DNA from: Dehalococcoidia bacterium
GTDB taxonomy: Bacteria > Chloroflexota > Dehalococcoidia > DSTF01 > WHTK01
NCBI GenBank assembly: GCA_009377745.1
Contig: WHTK01000002.1
Coordinates: 1 to 46,760 of the forward strand
DNA length: 46,760 nucleotides
Direction of reading: 5' to 3'
Numbering within the stretch: the first letter of the stretch is position 1; every line of letters begins with the position of its first letter. Positions 16,212-24,277 of this stretch are shown here, piece by piece. Position numbers and translations under genes: made by a program. The notes below the pieces were generated by a model. The model had not been told where the DNA came from. It made no database searches and was given only the letters and a program-made list of their open reading frames with translations.

Positions 16212-16523
16212 TCAGCGCCAGGCAGCGTCGCCGGGGTGGACATTGCGCACCACGTGGCGGACGGTCGGCGATGAGAGGAAGCCGCCAACCTGGTCGAAGT
16301 ACTTCTTGAAGTGCGGCGAATCGCGGTGCGCCTGCAGCGCCGCCTCGTCACGGTACACCTCGTAGTAGAAGAAGGTGTCCTCGTCCTCAGTGTCTTGCAG
16401 CACGTCGAAGCGCAGGCAGCCGGGCTCGTCGCGCTCGGAATGCTCCGCGTCCTCGGTAATCGCCGCCAGGAAGCGCTCGCGCATCTCCGGCTTGATGTGC
16501 ACCTCTACGACCAGTATCTGCAA
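16212..16523 (-). CDS. Antibiotic biosynthesis monooxygenase (ABM) domain protein
   Basis: 103 residues. The start is a TTG at 16523, chosen because GAGGAGG stands seven to eight bases upstream. It has the dimeric ferredoxin-like ABM pattern: ILVVEVHIKPEMRERFLAAI, then HSERDEPGCLRFDVLQD, TFFYYEVYRDEAALQAHRDS and HFKKYFDQVG. Family members are quinol monooxygenases (YgiN-like) or cofactor-free aromatic oxygenases, and many have no proven role. It leads the minus-strand operon ABM-MmgE/PrpD-TPP enzyme, starting opposite TcuA with 170 bases between them, where regulation of both directions could sit. No clear promoter boxes were found there. Confidence 0.85.
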   Translation of the reverse strand: MQILVVEVHIKPEMRERFLAAITEDAEHSERDEPGCLRFDVLQDTEDEDTFFYYEVYRDEAALQAHRDSPHFKKYFDQVGGFLSSPTVRHVVRNVHPGDAAWR

Positions 16524-16693
16524 GGTTATCCTCCTCGTGCTCTCGATATTGAAAGTGGTGTCCTCCCAGCCCCCGCCCCCCTACACCACAGACGCACGGG
16601 CCAGCGTGAATCTAGAGTCAGGAGCGCCCTCTGTCAACGTTGCGACTGGCCCGCGAGAGGCGGCGCGGGTAGACTGCGGGTCAGGAGGTCTGG

Positions 16694-18076
16694 TTGCGCG
16701 AAGTCGATGTGCTCATTGTGGGAGGCGGCAACGCCGCGCTCTGCGCCGCCATCGAGGCGAGGCGCGCCGGCGCGTCCGTGCTGCTGCTGGAGGCCGCGCC
16801 GCAGGACTTTCGCGGCGGCAACAGCAGGCACACCCGCAACGTGCGCCAGATGCATATCGGCAACGACAACTTCCTGGTCGATGACTATACGGAGGAAGAG
16901 TTCTACAAGGACCTGCTGGGCGTCACAGGCGGCGAGACGGACGAGACGCTGGCTCGCCTGACGATCCGGTCGTCAGAGGACCTTGGAACCTGGATGAAGA
17001 CGGCCGGGGTGCGCTGGCAACCGCCGCTGCGTGGCACCTTGCAGCTATCGCGCACCAACGCCTTCTTCCTGGGCGGCGGCAAGGCGTTGCTGAACGCCTA
17101 CTACCGTACGGCCGAGAAACTGGGCGTCGTCTGCGAATACGATTCGCCGGTCGAGGAGATCGAGCTGGACGGCGACCGCATCGCCTCCGTCTACAGCCAC
17201 GGCGAGACCGGCGAGGAAGTGCGGTCGAAGGCGATCGTGGTGGCTTCCGGCGGCTTCGAGGCCAACCTCGATTGGATGGCAGAGTATTGGGGCGAAGCGG
17301 CCCACAACTTCGCGATCCGGGGAACGCCCTACAACCTCGGCCGGCCCCTGCGCTGTCTCTTGGACGCCGGCGCCAGGGCTATCGGCAACCCGAAGGAGTT
17401 CCACGCTGTCGCCGTCGATGCCCGCGGGCCGCAGTTCGACGGCGGTATCGTGACGCGCCTCGATAGCGTGCCGCTGGGCATTGTGGTCAACAAATTCGGC
17501 CAGCGCTTTTACGACGAGGGCGAGGACTTCTGGCCCAAACGCTACGCGACCTGGGGCGGCCTGATCGCGCGGCAGCCGGATCAGATCGCCTACTCGATAG
17601 TCGATGCCAAGGTGATGGATGAGTTCATCCCGTCCCTCTATCCGCCGATCCGCGCCGATTCGATCCGCGAGATCGCCGGCGTCTTCGGCCTGGAACCGGA
17701 GGTACTGGAGACAACCGTTAGCGAGTTCAACGAGGCTGTGGTCGAAGGCGACTTCGACCTGACGAAGCTGGACGACTGCGGCACGAAGGACATCACCCCG
17801 CCGAAGAGTCATTGGGCGCAGAAAATCGAGACGGCGCCCTTCTTTGCCTACCCGTTGCGGCCGGGGATCACCTTTACTTATCGAGGCGTCGCGGTGGACG
17901 AGCAGGCGCGGGTCCAGGCCGAGGCCGGCGGGGCGCTTACGGGAGTCTTCGCCGCCGGCGAGGTGATGGCGGGCAGCATCCTCGGGCGCGGCTACCTGGC
18001 CGGCTTCGGCATGACGATTGGCGCCGTGTTCGGACGCATAGCAGGACGAGAGGCGGCGAAGCATGCCCTTGGATGA
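16694..18076 (+). CDS. tcuA: FAD-dependent tricarballylate dehydrogenase-like protein (TcuA)
   Basis: 460 residues; TTG start at 16694 with CAGGAGG six bases upstream. The N-terminal FAD site is VDVLIVGGGNAALCAAIEAR (GGGNAA at 10-15) followed by LLLEAAP. Substrate-side motifs typical of the fumarate reductase/succinate dehydrogenase flavoprotein clan include GGNSRHTRN, VVASGGFEAN, GIVVNKFGQRFYDEG and, at the end, GVFAAGEVMAGSILGRGYLAGFG. TcuA oxidises tricarballylate to cis-aconitate. The identification is supported by TcuB directly downstream with a 14-base overlap. Related flavoproteins with other substrates are widespread, so the exact substrate is open. The SDR that follows makes this a three-gene operon. 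Confidence 0.8.
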   Translation: MREVDVLIVGGGNAALCAAIEARRAGASVLLLEAAPQDFRGGNSRHTRNVRQMHIGNDNFLVDDYTEEEFYKDLLGVTGGETDETLARLTIRSSEDLGTWMKTAGVRWQPPLRGTLQLSRTNAFFLGGGKALLNAYYRTAEKLGVVCEYDSPVEEIELDGDRIASVYSHGETGEEVRSKAIVVASGGFEANLDWMAEYWGEAAHNFAIRGTPYNLGRPLRCLLDAGARAIGNPKEFHAVAVDARGPQFDGGIVTRLDSVPLGIVVNKFGQRFYDEGEDFWPKRYATWGGLIARQPDQIAYSIVDAKVMDEFIPSLYPPIRADSIREIAGVFGLEPEVLETTVSEFNEAVVEGDFDLTKLDDCGTKDITPPKSHWAQKIETAPFFAYPLRPGITFTYRGVAVDEQARVQAEAGGALTGVFAAGEVMAGSILGRGYLAGFGMTIGAVFGRIAGREAAKHALG

Positions 18077-19181
18077 CACTCTTAAGGAGGCGGACCGGCA
18101 GCTGACGGTCTGCAATGCCTGCCGCTACTGCGAGGGCTACTGCGCCGTTTTCCCGGCGATGGAGCGCCGCCGCACCTTCGCGACCGAAGACCTGATCTAC
18201 ATGGCCAACCTCTGCTTCGAGTGCCGGGCCTGCTACAACGCCTGCCAGTTTGCGCCGCCGCACGAGTTCGGCATCAACATCCCGCAGGCGCTATCCGCCG
18301 TGCGCGTCGAGACCTACGCCGAGTACACCGGCCCCCGGCTGCTCTCGAAGCTCTATCGCGGCAACGGCAAGCTGGTGGCCGCCACGGTCGCGATCGTGGT
18401 GGCGCTGGTCTTTGGGTCGGTGCTGATGATCCAGGGCTCGGAAGTACTGTTCGAGGCCGACACCGCGGAGGGCGCCTTCTTCCGGGTTGTGCCCTACATG
18501 GCTATGACCGTACCGGCGCTGGTTTTGTCGGCGGTCTGGATGGCCGCATTCGCGGTCGGCGGTGTACGGTTCTGGCGCAACACCGGCGGCACGTTATCGG
18601 AGCTGATGGACGTGAAGTCGTTCCTGCGCGCCAGCAAGGACGCTTTCGGCCTCAAATACCTGGAAGGCGCCGGCGAAGGCTGCACCTACCCAACATCACA
18701 CTTTTCGCAGGCGAGACGCTGGTTCCATCACGCTCTGGTCTGGGGCGTCCTGCTGGACCTGGCCTCGACGACGCTGGCGGCGGTATACCACAACTTCCTC
18801 GGCCGTGAATCGCCTTACCCGTACTTCAGCCTTCCGGTCGTACTCGGCACTGCCGGCGGTGTATTGATCATCGTTGGCATCGCCGGGCTGTTTGAGCTGA
18901 AGCGCCGCAGCGACAAGGCGCCTTCGTACGCGGAAATGCTCAACCAGGACTTGATCTTTCTCTGGCTGCTGCTGATCACGAGCGCCAGCGGCCTGATCCT
19001 CCTCGCCTTACGTGAGACCTCAATCATGGGCACGCTGCTGACGCTGCACCTTGGCATTGTGGCGGCGCTCTACCTGACGCTGCCGTACGGCAAGTTCGCG
19101 CACGTCATTTACCGCTACGCTGCCCTGATCCGCTACCAGATCGAGAACCGCCGCGAGGAGCAGCAGCGCTCCGGGGCTTAG
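18063..19181 (+). CDS. tcuB: TcuB/CitB-type Fe-S and membrane electron-transfer protein
   Basis: 372 residues. The ATG lies inside the end of tcuA. Two CxxCxxCxxxC sets bind 4Fe-4S clusters: Cys17/20/23/27 (VCNACRYCEGYC) and Cys51/54/57/61 (CFECRACYNAC), followed by HEFGINIPQA. From about residue 105 there are roughly six membrane helices (AATVAIVVALVFGSVLMI, VVPYMAMTVPALVLSAVW, VLGTAGGVLIIVGIAGL, DLIFLWLLLITSASGLILLAL and others). TcuB takes electrons from reduced TcuA and passes them to the quinone pool. His residues at HHALVW and in LTLHLG could hold heme, as suspected for the family. The match in length, order and overlap makes this assignment firm. Confidence 0.88.
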   Translation: MPLDDTLKEADRQLTVCNACRYCEGYCAVFPAMERRRTFATEDLIYMANLCFECRACYNACQFAPPHEFGINIPQALSAVRVETYAEYTGPRLLSKLYRGNGKLVAATVAIVVALVFGSVLMIQGSEVLFEADTAEGAFFRVVPYMAMTVPALVLSAVWMAAFAVGGVRFWRNTGGTLSELMDVKSFLRASKDAFGLKYLEGAGEGCTYPTSHFSQARRWFHHALVWGVLLDLASTTLAAVYHNFLGRESPYPYFSLPVVLGTAGGVLIIVGIAGLFELKRRSDKAPSYAEMLNQDLIFLWLLLITSASGLILLALRETSIMGTLLTLHLGIVAALYLTLPYGKFAHVIYRYAALIRYQIENRREEQQRSGA

Positions 19182-19196
19182 CACAGAGGTACTGAC

Positions 19197-19949
19197 ATGG
19201 ACCTACAACTGGCCGGCAAGACCGGCCTCGTCACGGGCGCCAGCGCCGGCATCGGCCGGGCGATAGCGAAGGGACTTGCGGCCGAGGGCGTGCGTCTCGT
19301 GGTGGCGGCGCGACGGCGCGAGCTGCTGGAGACGCTTGTCAGCGAGATCGAGGCGGCCGGCGGACCAACGCCACAGATCGTCACGGCCGATGTCCTGGAG
19401 GAGGGCGCTGCCCAGCGTCTGGCTGATGAGTCGCTCAGCGCGCTGGGTCAGGTCGATATCCTGATCAACTGCGCCGGCGGCAGCCGTCCCCTGCCGATCG
19501 ATGCCGGCGAAGCGCAGTGGGAGGAGGCGATGACGCTGAACTTCACGCGAGTGCGCCAGCTGACCCACGCCTTGCTGCCCTGCATGATCGAGAACGGCTG
19601 GGGGCGCATAGTCAACATCACCGGCAAGTCAGAGCCGGAGGGGCTCAACGCCGCTTTCGCGGCCAAGGCGGCGATCCATGCTTGGGCCAAGGGCCTCTCG
19701 CGCGAAGTCGGTCAGCACGGCATCACGATAAACTCGATACCGCCCGGCCGGATCATGAGCGAGCAGATCGAGCGCAACTACCCACCGGAGTACCGCGCCG
19801 AGCACGCCGCCAAGGAGATCCCCGTCGGCCGCTACGGCGAGCCCGAAGAGCTGGCCTGCCTCGCCGTCTTCCTGGCATCGCCGATCGCGCGCTACATCAC
19901 CGGCGCCGTCTTACCGGTCGATGGCGGCCTGCGACGCTACTCGTTCTAG
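19197..19949 (+). CDS. SDR family protein lacking the usual catalytic Tyr
   Basis: 250 residues starting 15 bases after tcuB. The cofactor site is intact: TGASAGIG at 14-21, VVAARRRELLE (two basic residues suggest NADP), NCAGGSRP. The catalytic region GRIVNITGKSEPEG followed by LNAAFAAKAAIHAWAKG is three residues shorter than in FabG-like enzymes. The Lys is kept, but the position four residues before it is Ala and no Tyr stands near, and the Ser is replaced by Thr/Gly. C-terminal NSIPPGRIMSEQ and GAVLPVDGG are standard. Either a distinct subgroup uses another residue or the protein is not a classic dehydrogenase. It probably processes a product of the Tcu step. Confidence 0.85.
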   Translation: MDLQLAGKTGLVTGASAGIGRAIAKGLAAEGVRLVVAARRRELLETLVSEIEAAGGPTPQIVTADVLEEGAAQRLADESLSALGQVDILINCAGGSRPLPIDAGEAQWEEAMTLNFTRVRQLTHALLPCMIENGWGRIVNITGKSEPEGLNAAFAAKAAIHAWAKGLSREVGQHGITINSIPPGRIMSEQIERNYPPEYRAEHAAKEIPVGRYGEPEELACLAVFLASPIARYITGAVLPVDGGLRRYSF

Positions 19950-19971
19950 GCGCTCGCTAAGAAGCGGAGTA

Positions 19972-20152
19972 CCTCGGGCTGAACCCCGAGGCATTGTCGA
20001 TGACCTCAGCCATGGTTGTGATACGGGACTCTACTGCATTCGCTGTGTTGCGAGCCATCGGCGGTAGCCGAGGCGTGGCAACCTTTGACGCTTCGTAATT
20101 GGCATGACGTTGACGAGACGATCTATCCAATGCCGCGGGGTTCAGCCCGCGG
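19972..20152. repeat. Three interspersed palindromes in the gap after the SDR gene
   Basis: CCTCGGGCTGAACCCCGAGG at 19972-19991 is the inverted form of the 8072 palindrome. A TTGCGAGCCATCGGCGG...GCGTGGCAACC element is at 20047-20086. CCGCGGGGTTCAGCCCGCGG is at 20133-20152 with TATAGACA after it. No gene lies between 19950 and 20221. Confidence 0.7.
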
Positions 20153-20156
20153 TATA

Positions 20157-20195
20157 GACAAGGGAGGGAGGCTGTAACAGCCTCCCTCCCTTGTC
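20157..20195. terminator. 18-bp perfect hairpin between convergent SDR and bicupin genes
   Basis: GACAAGGGAGGGAGGCTG at 20157-20174 and its exact complement at 20178-20195 flank a TAA loop. It sits between two converging genes and may end transcripts from both, though neither strand shows a long T-run after the stem. Confidence 0.6.
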
Positions 20196-20197
20196 AT

Positions 20198-20221
20198 GCC
20201 TGTATGCCCATATGCCCGTAT
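20198..20221. repeat. Three 8-bp units of the GCCCNTAT class
   Basis: GCCTGTAT, GCCCATAT and GCCCGTAT follow each other directly behind the hairpin and end at the stop of the bicupin gene. They match the 8-base period and GCCCGY core of the array at 8159-8290. Confidence 0.55.
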
Positions 20222-21487
20222 TTAGTCGGACATCACCTTGATGTTGGAGCCTTCCCTGGTGTAGACCTCCTCGGGCATGGTGAACGTGGCGCCTTCGGCG
20301 GTGAGCTTCTCGGTGAAGTACTCGCGGATGTGCGGGTCCTCCATGTAGTAGGGAATGGCGCGACCACCCTTGTCGATGTCGGTCAGCGAGGTCTGGATCT
20401 GCTCGCCGCCGGCGCCGGGGTCATCGCCACTGTTGAGGCCGCCGAAGGCGCTCTCGTTGCCGGGGACGCCGCCGGTGTAGTTGAAGACGCGGAAGGGGTC
20501 GCGGCCGTAAGCGAAGTGCTGGTGGAACCAGTCCGCCGGGCCGGGCGCGGCGCTGATCATGCCGCCGGGGCCGTACTCCTGCATGCGAACCAGGTCGCCG
20601 TAGCCGTCCTTCCAGGGGTTGACGCCACCCTTGTCCTTGGGCCAGGTAATTGAATAGCCCTTACCGCGCATGCAGACCAGCACCGCGCCGGCCGCGTGGT
20701 GGTGCGCCTTGGCGTAGCGGCCGCTGGGGTACTCGGCGATCCAGCCCTGGAGGACCGTGTTGCCGACCATGTTCGGGGCCAGCCAGCGGTGGCCGGGGCC
20801 GCGGTTGTTGTCGAGCGGCAGGTAAGTCGTCGCCGCGTCCGGGATCAGGTTAGTCGTGATCATGGCGCGACCGCGCACCGGCTGCGGCTCGAAGTCCTCG
20901 CCCGGCTTCCAGTAGTCCTCCAGGTTGCCGCCGAAGCGGTTCTCGAAGTCGAAGCTGTTGTCGAAGACGAAGGACTTGCTCTGGTACATGTTGATCACCT
21001 TCGGCGCGGTGTTGACGCCGAGGAGCAGGGCCGGAGCCGAGGACGTGTTGGTGACGCGGAAGTTGGCGTTCACCGGCACGGAGAAGACGCTCCACTGCTG
21101 GTACTCGAAGGAGGTCTTGGCGCTACCGTTGTTCTTCCAGACTTCCACGGCGCCACGCCCATCCAGGACGATGTAGCGCTCCTCGTACATGTGCTTCTGA
21201 GGCTTGAGGGCGCCGCGGGCCGGCACTTCGACCACGAACATGCCGGTGTTGTTGTTGGTGCCGAGCAGCTGGACGAAGGTGCCCTTGCCGCCGACCCGCT
21301 CCCAGTCGCCGCGAGGCAGGTCACGGGAGTCGTTGCAGCCGACGCCGGTCCAGAGCGGAATGCCCTCTTCCTTCTGGAAGGTCTCCCAGGCTGTGGGCAG
21401 GCGCTTCGCGTAAACGAAGCCATCGCCCTTCTGGAAGCCGGCCTTTTGATTACCCGTTGGCTCTACGTAGTTTTGTTGTGCCGTCAT
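20222..21487 (-). CDS. Bicupin protein, gentisate-type fold
   Basis: 421 residues; ATG at 21487 behind GTGGAGGAG. Two cupin domains are visible. The first, about residues 70-165, has LKPQKHMYEERYIVLDGRGAV with His and Glu in the usual places. The second, about 230-340, has YAKAHHHAAGAVLVCMRGKG with a three-His cluster and a late WFHQHFAYG. No signal peptide is seen. Large cytoplasmic bicupins include gentisate dioxygenase-like ring-cleaving enzymes, but no substrate can be claimed. The gene lies downstream of a broken Tat signal gene on the same strand with a strong hairpin between, so it may have its own promoter in 21488-21554; none was recognised. Confidence 0.8.
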   Translation of the reverse strand: MTAQQNYVEPTGNQKAGFQKGDGFVYAKRLPTAWETFQKEEGIPLWTGVGCNDSRDLPRGDWERVGGKGTFVQLLGTNNNTGMFVVEVPARGALKPQKHMYEERYIVLDGRGAVEVWKNNGSAKTSFEYQQWSVFSVPVNANFRVTNTSSAPALLLGVNTAPKVINMYQSKSFVFDNSFDFENRFGGNLEDYWKPGEDFEPQPVRGRAMITTNLIPDAATTYLPLDNNRGPGHRWLAPNMVGNTVLQGWIAEYPSGRYAKAHHHAAGAVLVCMRGKGYSITWPKDKGGVNPWKDGYGDLVRMQEYGPGGMISAAPGPADWFHQHFAYGRDPFRVFNYTGGVPGNESAFGGLNSGDDPGAGGEQIQTSLTDIDKGGRAIPYYMEDPHIREYFTEKLTAEGATFTMPEEVYTREGSNIKVMSD

Positions 21488-21554
21488 TTGGTCTCCTCCA
21501 CTGAGAGTTTGTGCCAGCAGTGTTTGTTGTTTCCCTCTTGCAGGGTCCCCGGCA

Positions 21555-21593
21555 ACAAACGAGACTTCTCCCGGCGGGAGAAGTCTCGTTTGT
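21555..21593 (-). terminator. 18-bp perfect hairpin after the binding-protein remnant
   Basis: ACAAACGAGACTTCTCCC at 21555-21572 and its exact complement at 21576-21593 flank a GGC loop. On the minus strand the stem ends in CGTTTGTTG. It lies 16 bases past the remnant's stop, where a terminator of the original full gene would be. Confidence 0.7.
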
Positions 21594-21608
21594 GGTCCGC
21601 ATCAGGCG

Positions 21609-21785
21609 TTAGCCGTTGCGCCGGCGGACACCGTTTGGATCGACCGTGATGACCTGTGGCGTGCTATCGCCGCCGCCGCAGGCGATGCGGGCCGCGGCGC
21701 CAGCAGCCGTCGCGCCAAGGAACTTCCTCCGGGTCAGCCGCCTATCCGTGTAAGCGGGCAACCAGGACCGCGAATCGAGTGTCAC
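21609..21785 (-). pseudogene. Deletion remnant of a Tat-exported substrate-binding protein
   Basis: 58 codons starting from GTG at 21785 with AGGGAGAG upstream, the same leader layout as the complete binding-protein gene at 26110 (AAGGGGGAGAGT then ATG). The first 50 residues parallel that protein: RRKFLGATAAG versus RRRFLSGAAAG, IACGGG versus IACGGG, VITVDPNGVR versus VITIDPSGVR. Directly after GVR comes RRNG and a stop, the same RRNG ending as the complete protein (DPNMPRRNG). So an internal stretch of about 550 codons is gone while both ends remain in frame. What is left is a twin-arginine signal, a lipobox Cys and a short tail. It still has a promoter and terminator and might be made as a tiny lipopeptide. 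Confidence 0.7.
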
Positions 21786-21896
21786 ACTCTCTCCCTTTCT
21801 GAGCCCAGTAGGCTCTGGCGGCATCCAACCGCCGAGGCACCCCCCATGAATTAACATGACAGCTAATCCAATAAATAGGGACTATGCTGCGCCGTG

Positions 21897-21926
21897 ATCC
21901 TAGAAGCCACGCATACGCTCTGTCAA
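21897..21926 (-). promoter_or_regulatory. Sigma-70 type promoter reading into the remnant
   Basis: On the minus strand TTGACA (21926-21921) and TAGGAT (21902-21897) are 18 bases apart, giving a leader of roughly 100 bases before the GTG at 21785. The surrounding 21786-22106 gap (321 bases) is AT-richer than its neighbours and otherwise holds only a possible TAGTAT box at 22045-22050 for the permease genes on the other strand. Confidence 0.55.
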
Positions 21927-22106
21927 TACGATCTGAAAGGCTGTGTTCCGCTTATTTGGGCGTAATAAGAAGTTGTGATTAAAAAGCCAGCCAAGTCGAG
22001 GAATGTCTAATAGCTAAAGTTGTTCGCAGTATCAAATCTCCGGGTAGTATATTGCCAAATCAGGCTGTACCATTGGTCAATCTTGCTGGGGGAGCGCCAG
22101 GAAGCG

Positions 22107-23075
22107 ATGCTAGATTACGCAATTCGAAGGATTCTGTTAGTAATCCCAACCTTGATTGTCGGTTCAGCTCTGCTGTTTACCGTAATCAATGTCCTACCGC
22201 CACGCGACGCCATCGAGCTGAGGATCGGCGAAGAACGGCTGGCGGAGGATCCGGGGTTGGCGGACGCGCAGCGCCGAGCCCTCGGCGTACATGGGCCGCT
22301 ACACGAGCGCTACTTTCGCTGGCTCACGGGCTTCGTGACCGGCGATTGGGGACGCTCGCTGGTGAGTCAGCGGCCGATCTTCGACGAGCTGAAGAACCGA
22401 ATTCCGGTAAGCGTGGAGATCAGCCTGATCGGCCTATTCTTCACCTGGACGATCTCCTTCCCCTTAGGGGTGTTCGCCGCGATTGCTCAGGATAGATGGC
22501 CGGACTATGTCCTGCGCACCGGGGCCTACGCCCTGGACGCGCTGCCGAGCTTTGTCCTGGCGATTATGCTGCTCACCTACCTGGCGGTTTACTTTAGTTG
22601 GGCACCGCCGGTCACTTTCTCCTATATCTGGGATGACCCGGTGCGGCACTTGCGGATCATGCTCTTGCCCACAATGGTCATCGCCGTCACGTCCTCCGGC
22701 AATTTAATCCGGTTAACACGGACGTTCCTGCTGGAGATCATGCGCCAGGACTATGTCCGGACGGCGCGGAGCAAGGGCTTGCCGGAACAGACGGTCCTGC
22801 TGCGACACGCTCTGCGCAACATTGCGCTGCCGTTCATCACCGTCATCGGTGCGCAGATTCCAGGGTTGCTGACCAGCAGCGCGATTATCGAGAACCTGTT
22901 TAGTCTGCCCGGCATGGGACGTTACCTGGTGGCCGCCGCGCAGGCGCTCGATTACCCCGTTGTCATGACCACAACCATGTTCTTCGCGACCATTATTCTG
23001 ACGACACAGTTGATTGTCGATCTCTCCTACGCTTGGGCGGACCCTCGCATTAGCTATGGCAGGTCAAGATCATGA
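22107..23075 (+). CDS. ABC transporter permease, DppB type
   Basis: 322 residues. The start is the ATG at 22107 (LDYAIRRILLVIPTLIVGSALLF), with AGGA upstream; the longer frame to 22020 adds a leader with no ribosome site. Six membrane helices are visible, the first at about 8-30. The conserved cytoplasmic EAA loop is MRQDYVRTARSKGLPEQTVL, followed by RHALRNIALPF, and the PGMGRYLVAAA end is typical of DppB/OppB. In the peptide/nickel class this subunit pairs with DppC, encoded next with a 4-base overlap. Neither of the two expected ATPases (DppD, DppF) follows; the unit ends at a terminator after DppC. Substrate unknown. Confidence 0.9.
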   Translation: MLDYAIRRILLVIPTLIVGSALLFTVINVLPPRDAIELRIGEERLAEDPGLADAQRRALGVHGPLHERYFRWLTGFVTGDWGRSLVSQRPIFDELKNRIPVSVEISLIGLFFTWTISFPLGVFAAIAQDRWPDYVLRTGAYALDALPSFVLAIMLLTYLAVYFSWAPPVTFSYIWDDPVRHLRIMLLPTMVIAVTSSGNLIRLTRTFLLEIMRQDYVRTARSKGLPEQTVLLRHALRNIALPFITVIGAQIPGLLTSSAIIENLFSLPGMGRYLVAAAQALDYPVVMTTTMFFATIILTTQLIVDLSYAWADPRISYGRSRS

Positions 23076-24028
23076 GCCTAATGAATGAAGCAGCAATCAC
23101 CGATGCAGAACGCTGGGAGGATATCCCGAAGGTATACAGCCTTCCTCAAAAAATCTGGCGCGGCCTGGCTTTCTTCGTGCGACGCAAGCCGCTGGGGGCC
23201 TTCGGCGCCGTGCTACTGCTAACGCCGGTCATCGCCTCAATCTTCGGTCCCGGCTTCTCTCTTATTGGCCCAATCGAGTTCCCTCGCCTGACTCCCTATG
23301 GCTACAACGAGTACGAACTGAACAAGGACATTCTCCTGAATCCGTCCCTGACTCATCCAATGGGCACGGACCACCTGGGGCGCGACTTGTTTAGCCGTCT
23401 GCTTTATGGTGGACGGCTTTCGTTTGCGATTGGCTGGAGCGTCTATGCGCTGTCGAGCCTGATGTCGATCTCACTGACCATCATCTCGGCTTATTACATC
23501 CGCACGGTCGACCTGCTGCTTCAGCGTGTAGTCGAAATCGTCAACTTCTTGCCGGACATCATCCTGATCATCACTCTGTTCTCGATTTACGGCGCCAACC
23601 CGATCACGCTGATCCTCACTCTGGCCGTGCTGCGAGGCTTTGATACCGGACGCGTCCTGCGCTCCGTTGTCATCGGTGTCAAGACGATGCCCTTCATCGA
23701 GGCAGCAAAGACGCTGGGAGCGTCCGACGGCCGGATCATCCGCAAGCACATTTTCCCGCAGATCGCCTACCTGATCATCGTCTACGCGACGGGCGCGCTG
23801 GCCTCCGCGGTGCTCATCGAATCCGGCCTCGCTATCCTGGGCGTCGGACTCGACCCAACCTACCCGACCTTCGGCAACCTGCTGAACGGCTCGCGGCAAT
23901 ACCTGCGCACGGCGCCGCACCTGGCTCTCTTCCCCGGGCTCGTCATCTTTATGCTCCTGCTGGGCGCTCGCCTCCTTGGTGACGCCCTGCGCGACGTGCT
24001 GGACCCGCGCCTCAGAGGTTCCAAGTAG
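23072..24028 (+). CDS. ABC transporter permease, DppC type
   Basis: 318 residues; ATG overlaps the stop of the DppB-type gene (ATGA). A 35-residue cytoplasmic head is followed by a first helix at about 42-62 and a periplasmic stretch with HPMGTDHLGRDLFSRLLYGG, a hallmark of DppC/OppC. The EAA loop is FIEAAKTLGASDGRII, then RKHIFPQIA. C-terminal LIESGLAILGVGLDPTYPTFG and LRDVLDPRLRGSK complete the family pattern. It forms the membrane channel with the preceding subunit and should receive cargo from a family 5 binding protein, of which one lies convergently at 24278-26110. Confidence 0.9.
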   Translation: MSLMNEAAITDAERWEDIPKVYSLPQKIWRGLAFFVRRKPLGAFGAVLLLTPVIASIFGPGFSLIGPIEFPRLTPYGYNEYELNKDILLNPSLTHPMGTDHLGRDLFSRLLYGGRLSFAIGWSVYALSSLMSISLTIISAYYIRTVDLLLQRVVEIVNFLPDIILIITLFSIYGANPITLILTLAVLRGFDTGRVLRSVVIGVKTMPFIEAAKTLGASDGRIIRKHIFPQIAYLIIVYATGALASAVLIESGLAILGVGLDPTYPTFGNLLNGSRQYLRTAPHLALFPGLVIFMLLLGARLLGDALRDVLDPRLRGSK

Positions 24029-24053
24029 CCTCCGCCAGTAACGTAACCTCAGA

Positions 24054-24083
24054 CGAATCGCCCGGCTTCCCCCGGGCGATTCG
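24054..24083 (+). terminator. Hairpin terminator after permease operon
   Basis: CGAATCGCCCGG at 24054-24065 pairs with CCGGGCGATTCG at 24072-24083 around a six-base loop, 25 bases past the stop, followed by CATTTAGG. Confidence 0.7.
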
Positions 24084-24223
24084 CATTTAGGACAGACAGA
24101 CGCTAACAACGAGAGAGTTGGGCTAGCGGGCGTAGGGCTCTGGCTTTGATGCCTGCGCGCGCGAAAAGGGAGCCCGTAATCGTCGCGGTCTGGCGCCGCT
24201 GGGCGTGATCTGAGGTAAAAAGA

Positions 24224-24255
24224 GAGAGGCGCCTGGTTTGCACCAGGCGCCTCTC
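24224..24255 (-). terminator. Rho-independent terminator of the binding-protein gene
   Basis: GAGAGGCGCCTGGT at 24224-24237 and ACCAGGCGCCTCTC at 24242-24255 form a 14-bp stem with a four-base loop. On the minus strand it is followed by TCTTTTTACC. It lies 22 bases past the gene's stop. Confidence 0.85.
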
Positions 24256-24277
24256 GTCAGGCCGGAGCCTGTTTAAG

